In this document: in pieces, positions 41,511-46,785 of the stretch
Layout of the letters: every line of letters begins with the position of its first letter
Position numbering within the stretch: the stretch's first letter is position 1
From: Acanthaster planci
Lineage: Eukaryota > Echinodermata > Asteroidea > Valvatida > Acanthasteridae
DNA length: 46,785 bases
Reading direction: 5' to 3'
Assembly (NCBI RefSeq): GCF_001949145.1
Contig: NW_019091443.1
Span: forward strand, 1,051,322 to 1,098,106
Notes under the pieces: generated by a model
What the model saw: the letters and a program-made list of their open reading frames with translations, nothing else
What the model was told of the DNA's origin: nothing
Database searches by the model: none
Made by a program: the position numbers and the translations under genes

Positions 41511-42144
41511 CTTGGTATCATTGGGTTGCTTTTGATTGCCTTAGCAACAGTGCATTGCTGCCATCTCCTCATCAAATGTAAAAGAGAAGTTATTCAGAAT
41601 ATCGTGCAGGCCAACTTTCCATGTGAAAACCAACCGAATTCCGATGAAGCACATATGAGAGGAATACTCTGCAGCTTACTGGAAAAGCGTCTGTCCTATG
41701 GTGACGTAGCCTCTCTGGTACTGGGCAAATTTGGCACAATATTGGTCAATTTTGCTCTTTTAGTAACTCAGTTCGGATTTTGTGTGAACTACTTCATATT
41801 TCTTGGGAACACATTTGAGAAGATGTTTCCGCACTATCTTCCATATGTTGCTGTTGTGGGGAGTAACAGCTCAACCAGAGCTCCAGCCTATGAGGTGTTC
41901 TATCAGGAACTTCAAATCAGGGATGACATCGTTCATGTCTCAAACAGCTCAACTGCTTCATACATTTTGCCAGTTAGTCTTGTTTCAAAGAGTCCGGGCT
42001 ACAGCATCTTGGTATTGATACCCCTACCGCTGTTTATTCTGTTTAGCTATCTGCGAAGTGTTCGTCACCTTGGTCCAGTTAGTGTCATCGCCAACATAGC
42101 CATATTTATTGGCTATTGTTCCATGTTGTCTTACATATTAACAG
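41511..42144 (+). CDS. SLC36-like amino-acid transporter, exon encoding TM2-TM5
   Basis: Exon of 634 bp between a CCGCAG acceptor and a GTATGT donor at 42145, entirely open. It continues the 28850 exon in phase and ends after one base of a codon. Segments: TM2 LGIIGLLLIALATVHCCHLLIKC, a cytoplasmic loop with LSYGDVAS, and TM3 with LLVTQFGFCVNYFIFLGNTF. An extracellular loop follows with several N-S-S-T glycosylation motifs. TM4 is YSILVLIPLPLFILFSYLRS, followed by the LGPVSVIANIAIFIGYC TM5 block. The VTQFGFC and SVIANI blocks are characteristic of SLC36 proton/amino-acid symporters, as opposed to SLC32 or SLC38. The second half of the transporter is not found before the window ends. Confidence 0.9.
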
Positions 42145-43308
42145 GTATGTTTTTAATTTATTTACAAGTCCTAAAGCTAAGAATCTATATCAATGTTCTT
42201 TAGAAAATTTTCAGTATTTGCTTGCACAGTATATACAAGGAATAGCATGCTTGGCAAGGAAAATTTAATGAAGCCACCAGAAACATTTGAACTGTTTAAG
42301 CTGAACTTTGTATCACACGTGCGAAAACTTTGATAAATTGGCCACTCTGGGAAACATTCTAATACAGTAGTACTTGGTGACATATACATGCAGATGTACA
42401 CACTGTACAAATGTCATGTCAGCAACAAAATGTCAGGCAAGCATTTCTGAAAATGATTGAAACTACTTGTATAGCAAGATATTTATCAAAGATTTCTGCA
42501 AGTTGACTAACAAAAGCTGGGGTCTCTCTCTGGGTATTTACATGTACATGTTTGTTCTGTTTTGGTGATTTTTTTATGTCAAATTTCCAAAATTGGTAGC
42601 TGTTATCATAAAAATTTTTCCACACCAGAGTCACCACAGTTGCATACTGGTACATCTACTCGGCAGTTGGTCTACATGGCCGCCTGTGGACACATGCACA
42701 AACTTGCAACATGTGAGCACAGCAGCGTATCCAACTTTTGGTGGGGGGGCGAATCCCAAAGCAAATTATTAGGGCTCATTCGACATGGCCACGTGTTGGC
42801 CATTATTCCATTGTGAGTGTGTTTTCTCTCATCTTTGAGTTATTATCATCAGTTCACAATAATGTTTTTCTTGTGTCATGTATGTAAAGCAAATATATAC
42901 TGTTTGGTGACAGTGCACAGAAAATTTGGGAACCAAGAGGGATGTTTGGCTTACCCAATTGTTTGGTACGGGGATGTTTGTCATGGCACCATTCCACTAG
43001 AGTGGATTTGGATGGCTGCAGTTGACCAGACATAAAATTATTGGGCACAGGAAATTCTTCTGACCTCTACACTTATCCCATCTTACCAGAACAGAAATTC
43101 TAGAAGCGGGGTACAGGTACAATGTATATTATGACTCGCTCTGCCATTTATAGCCTTCAAGATCCCTGTATTTCCACGTACAGTGATTCACACAATTACA
43201 GAGTTGACAAAGAATGTAGTAAATCAGAACATATTTTTCACTTAGAAGGTTACATGCCCACTTACACTTTTGGACAATTAGATTTTACTATTGTAGCATG
43301 ACCTGTAT
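42145..43308. other. Intron or flank after the second transporter exon
   Basis: Begins with the GTATGT donor. No further transporter exon or other gene is recognised. Confidence 0.5.
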
Positions 43309-46300
43309 TCACTTACCCCTGCCCAGCCTACGTATGCAATTTTCCCATGTGCCTATTACAATTTTCGCTGAAAAGTCTTGATTATGCATGCTGCCCCTTG
43401 ACCCTCCACAATGCACTTCGATCCTGCTGCAGTGTTCGTCCTTCTTTTCTCAGCACCTGTCGTTTACGGACGTGTATTTTATGGCATTTTCAGAGTTTCG
43501 AGTTCCGTACCCTTAAATATAGAGGGATTTCGTATCTTTTGGTAAGAGTGCTTATTTTTTATTTCGTTCTTTGTATGCTGTGTTTTTTTTTTGTTCTTTC
43601 CTGCCCCTTTTTTTTGGGCATCATATACTGTACAGGTTTGGGTGTGACCTACTGTGATGCGTTGTTTTGGGTATGGCCGTTGAACAGGGCTGGGCAGCCC
43701 TTTGTTCTCTATGGGTTGCGTGCATTCGAATAAAAACAGCCCAACGCTATATGGGTCTGACCATGGAGTGGGGCTGGGTGGTGCAGTTTTGCGTAATCCA
43801 ATTAGTAGCCTCGACGATGAGAGACCCAGTGGAGTGAATAGGCCAGGGTTTCGCTTGCTATGCGGCAACAATACCCTGATCACCACTACCTGAATTGATC
43901 GGGCTGAGTGAGCGGTACTGTAACAATGCCCTTGATCACTGCTACGCCACCAGGGCTTCCGTCCGCCACATCCCATCCACAGCTCTAGCCTGCCGCTGGA
44001 TTTGAAGCCACAGATCCTGACCTGGGCCACTCCTCTCAGGAGATGACCGACCACTGAGGGGACCCACCTGGTCCTTCCTCCAGTCGTCCCTGCCTCCGGC
44101 TCCCCCATACTGGTGAAGGCTAAGGAGCGCAAGGCCAAGACATCTTTCTCCTTCCTCCTCGTCCAAGGCCAAGAAGAAATGCCGTTTCAACCCTCCAGTC
44201 CGTCTTGGAGGCCTTCATCTTTCTCGCCTGCACGATGGACTCCAAGCCCCAGCCAGCGGAGATGGCACCCGACCCGAATCCCCTCCCGGCCGTCCCTCCT
44301 ACCTCACAAGGGACATTCTCAGAGGCTGAAGTGGTCTTTGTTGTCCAGCCAGATCCGTTCCCCCACCGGGACCTGGCTCCGGATCATGTCCCGGATTGTG
44401 GTGGCTCTGTCTGTTGGCATTGCAATTGGGGCAAGTAAACTTACTCCCCCGTTATCTGGGTCTGGGCATTTGACATTCCACCCAGTCTGGCGGTCTCTCT
44501 ACCACTAGCGTCTACCATGGAAAAGATATTTATTCATTGTATAGCTCCCCAGTCTACACACCAGGATGGCCCCATGCCTCCCGGGCCAGCTACAACGACC
44601 AGCATATGCAATGGACTATGGCTGTCAGATGAACTTCTCGGCAGTTTGCTCAGGCGTGACTTGGAAGTTATAATGTCGCAGGCTGACGGTCCGTTGTTTT
44701 CTGGGGTGGCCAATTCAGAGGTGCCGCCTACCTATGTGGGCTCTTCACCGACAACTTTTTGGGCTACAGGACTGCATCATTGCCGTAGTTCTCAAATGCC
44801 ACTCATGACTGCGGCTTCTGGCTACCAGCTAGGGCTATCCAACCAGTGTGGCTCTGCGCGCTTTGACCTATCACGACCAGCATTCCAGACAAGCCACTGA
44901 TGTTCCGGGCTCCAAGGTTCTTTCTTCGGGTTATACGACCTGGTTACCACACATAAGAAGCATAAATGCAAGAATCCTGCTCTACACCCGGGCAAGATAT
45001 TTCTTCATTGGGGCGGTCCGCTCTCTCGGAGACGCTGTCCACCTTAGCCAGCTGCCTTGAGTTAATTTCCACTCCCCTGGTGACTGCCCCAGATCCGGAT
45101 GCCCTGTGTGAGGATCTCCTTCCAGATTCTCACCCGGATTTGTAGCTGGCTCCGCTTCCGGCTCCAGATTAAGTTTTATCTCCGGCTTCACATCTGGCTC
45201 CGTCGATCTGTCTAATACACTATGGCGCCCCTTTACACATGTATTTTTTAAATTGAATTTGCTCTTAATAAATTCATTCAATAGTAATAATAATTCTTCA
45301 ACTGAACCGGGGTCTATGTGGAAAGGCTTGCGGTGGCACCTTGCAAAGGGATATATACATGTATCTCTTATGGAGTATGTGTGGTTCTGAAAAAACGGGA
45401 GCATACTCAATGTTTCGGACTACGTGCTTATTCTGTCACCATGAATAGCCTGAAATTCCTTTAAACCCGGTTCTATTTACAACTCAATTTTAGCTCCGCC
45501 CCTACGCCATTGCCTTGATCAGTCCAGTTTTTGGGGCATCCGGGTTTGCAGGAACTACATGCACACTCTACCGGGCCGCCTTACGTCGTTTGCTTGTGTG
45601 GCCCTCTGGTGATTGTGAGTCTAGGTCACGCATACCAAACCCTGACGGTGGCTTGAACATTTTGCTCATAGGCTTATCGCTAGACTACCCATAAAACTGC
45701 CGGCTAGCACCCGCGACTCCCGTGCTGGGGGCCAGCTACATGTAGGTGGGAAATAGAGAAATCTGCTCTCCGGGAACCGCTTAACCTTTTATGGAGTTGT
45801 CCCAATGAATAAAACGCAATACGATCAGCCTACCATGTGTGTTTTATTCCATCCATAGGTCTTCTGTTCATTAATGCCTGCGGTAGATGCCATCAACCTA
45901 CTTGTAGACCCATCAAGCCCTCTGATGTCTGAAATTTTATCATCAGAGGCACTCAGGCGTGTAACAGTTAACCGTGATCTCCGGACGGCCCCCTTCTTTA
46001 GCTCTGAATGACGATCACCCCATTCAATCCAGCACCCATGCCTCGACCGCCCTAATAATTTCCATATATTCTCCCACTCGTCCTGGCCAAGCCCCACATT
46101 GCCTTCCGGACGTGAGTTCTTCTGGAGTGGGCGTGTCCAAAGTTTACATTATGTGACAGTTGTGAGGTCTGATAAAAGTGTCTCTGCTGTCTGCGCTCAC
46201 TTTTGTTTAATTTGCCATGGTTGCATTTTCCAACTGCGCCAAGCACAATTGAAATGAAAAAATGGACTTGGCAAATTATTTGTTGATTTTACGATTTAAA

Positions 46301-46637
46301 TACGAGTAAATGGAAAATGTTGGAGCGGTTTGATGTACATCGAAAGTACTTGGTTATGGAGCCGTCTGCAATCTTTGGACACTCCGTACCTGCAATTATT
46401 TATTTTTTTTCAATGCATTCGGAATCTTAATTTTCCGTGCATGTAATGATGTGGTCGAAGTCATCCAACTTCAGGATAAAATGACCACATCGCACATAGT
46501 ACAATGTAACAGGGCTCACTTTTCTTTCCTTATTATGAATACTTCAGCATCTATTAACATGGGGGTTCTTCCACTCTGGGTCTGGAACACCGCCTCTCAA
46601 GACAAACACAGCAACAAGTTAGAGCTCTGTGTAGTGT
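43309..46637 (+). mobile_element. DIRS1-like retrotransposon, copy 2, truncated by a MITE
   Basis: Starts with TTACCCCTGCCCAGCCTACGTATGC and the same 140-bp terminus as copy 1, without the nested MITE. It follows copy 1 through the GTTTGGGTGTGACCTAC block, about two leader repeats (43855-43940), and the CCGGATTGTGGTG block (44390). It continues with GTGGGCGTGTCCAAAGTTT (46125) and the RNase H block DKHSNKLELCVVFN (46600-46640). There similarity stops at TTAA, where a piggyBac-type MITE begins. Reading frames are broken throughout. The orientation is the same as in copy 1. Confidence 0.72.
44100..44440 (+). pseudogene. Gag-side ORF remnant of DIRS copy 2
   Basis: A plus frame opens with basic, serine-rich residues and continues through a proline-rich stretch (PAEMAPDPNPLPAVPPTS) at the position of the Gag-like ORF in DIRS elements. 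The equivalent place in copy 1 is shorter and more degraded. Basic Ser/Pro-rich composition is all that supports the Gag assignment. Confidence 0.4.
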
Positions 46638-46785
46638 TTAACCACTTCATGCCGGGGTATTTTTCAATGTTGATGATGCTGGGCCGGCATGACTATCATT
46701 TTTTCCGTTTTCAAAATTCTTCAAAAATTCATCATTTCATTTAATGGTCGTTTGTAGCCGCACGATGTAATCTTCAGGCACTACT
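46638..46785. mobile_element. piggyBac-type non-autonomous element, copy 2 (runs off the edge)
   Basis: Begins at TTAA 46638-46641 with TTAACCACTTCATGCCGGGG and matches the reverse complement of 33235-33375, including GATGATGCTGGGCCGGCAT and CATCATTTCATTTAA. The insertion point lies inside the RNase H remnant of DIRS copy 2, so it is younger than that DIRS copy. Confidence 0.78.

Noticed and set aside
43479-44138. 219-codon minus-strand ORF
   Set aside because: Lies wholly inside DIRS copy 2, antisense to its leader and Gag side; composition is that of a shadow frame.
1-46785. CRISPR array, rRNA or bacterial operon
   Set aside because: No regularly spaced identical repeats, no rRNA signatures, and gene structure with introns is eukaryotic.

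Overview
The window is eukaryotic, animal-type DNA. It has low coding density, one host gene split by a very long GT-AG intron, many decayed transposons, tandem repeats, and frequent palindromic ACATGTACATGT-like words of the kind common in marine invertebrate genomes. A marine invertebrate, possibly a non-vertebrate deuterostome, is the best guess. The sequence alone does not settle the species.

Bases 1-10040 hold a fossil of a protein-primed-polymerase DNA virus or giant transposon of the Maverick/Polinton/adintovirus type. A rightward block carries a DNA polymerase B exonuclease fragment (cut off by the left edge), a capsid-like gene, several small ORFs and a coiled-coil/membrane protein (to 3959). 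A leftward block (10037 to 4068) carries two tandem paralogues of an unknown gene, a striking Cys-every-third-residue protein, a small ORF, a second virion-protein candidate and short C-terminal genes. The blocks converge near 4000. Most genes are broken by stops or frameshifts. The Cys-rich ORF and a few small ORFs are open. I found no integrase, packaging ATPase or protease in the window. A second, inverted, internally deleted remnant (Cys-rich fragment plus polymerase palm fragment) lies at 15700-16850.

Bases 10040-28850 are mostly non-coding, with hairpins, MITE-like foldbacks, a tRNA-derived repeat inside an inverted-repeat element (16868-17246) and a decayed DIRS1-like tyrosine-recombinase retrotransposon (about 22620-26875). 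The DIRS copy still shows inverted terminal repeats, an internal complementary region, RNase H and recombinase remnants, and a MITE nested in its left terminus.

Bases 28850-42144 contain two adjoining exons of an SLC36-like (proton-coupled) amino-acid transporter separated by an intron of about 12.6 kb. That intron holds a transposon-derived ORF, a piggyBac-type TTAA MITE, several diverged tandem-repeat arrays and a Penelope-like GIY-YIG fragment. The remaining transporter exons are not visible here.

Bases 42145-46785 hold more intron or flank, then a second DIRS copy (43309-46637). It is interrupted within its RNase H segment by a second copy of the piggyBac-type MITE, which runs off the right edge. 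No rRNA, CRISPR array or bacterial-type operon is present.
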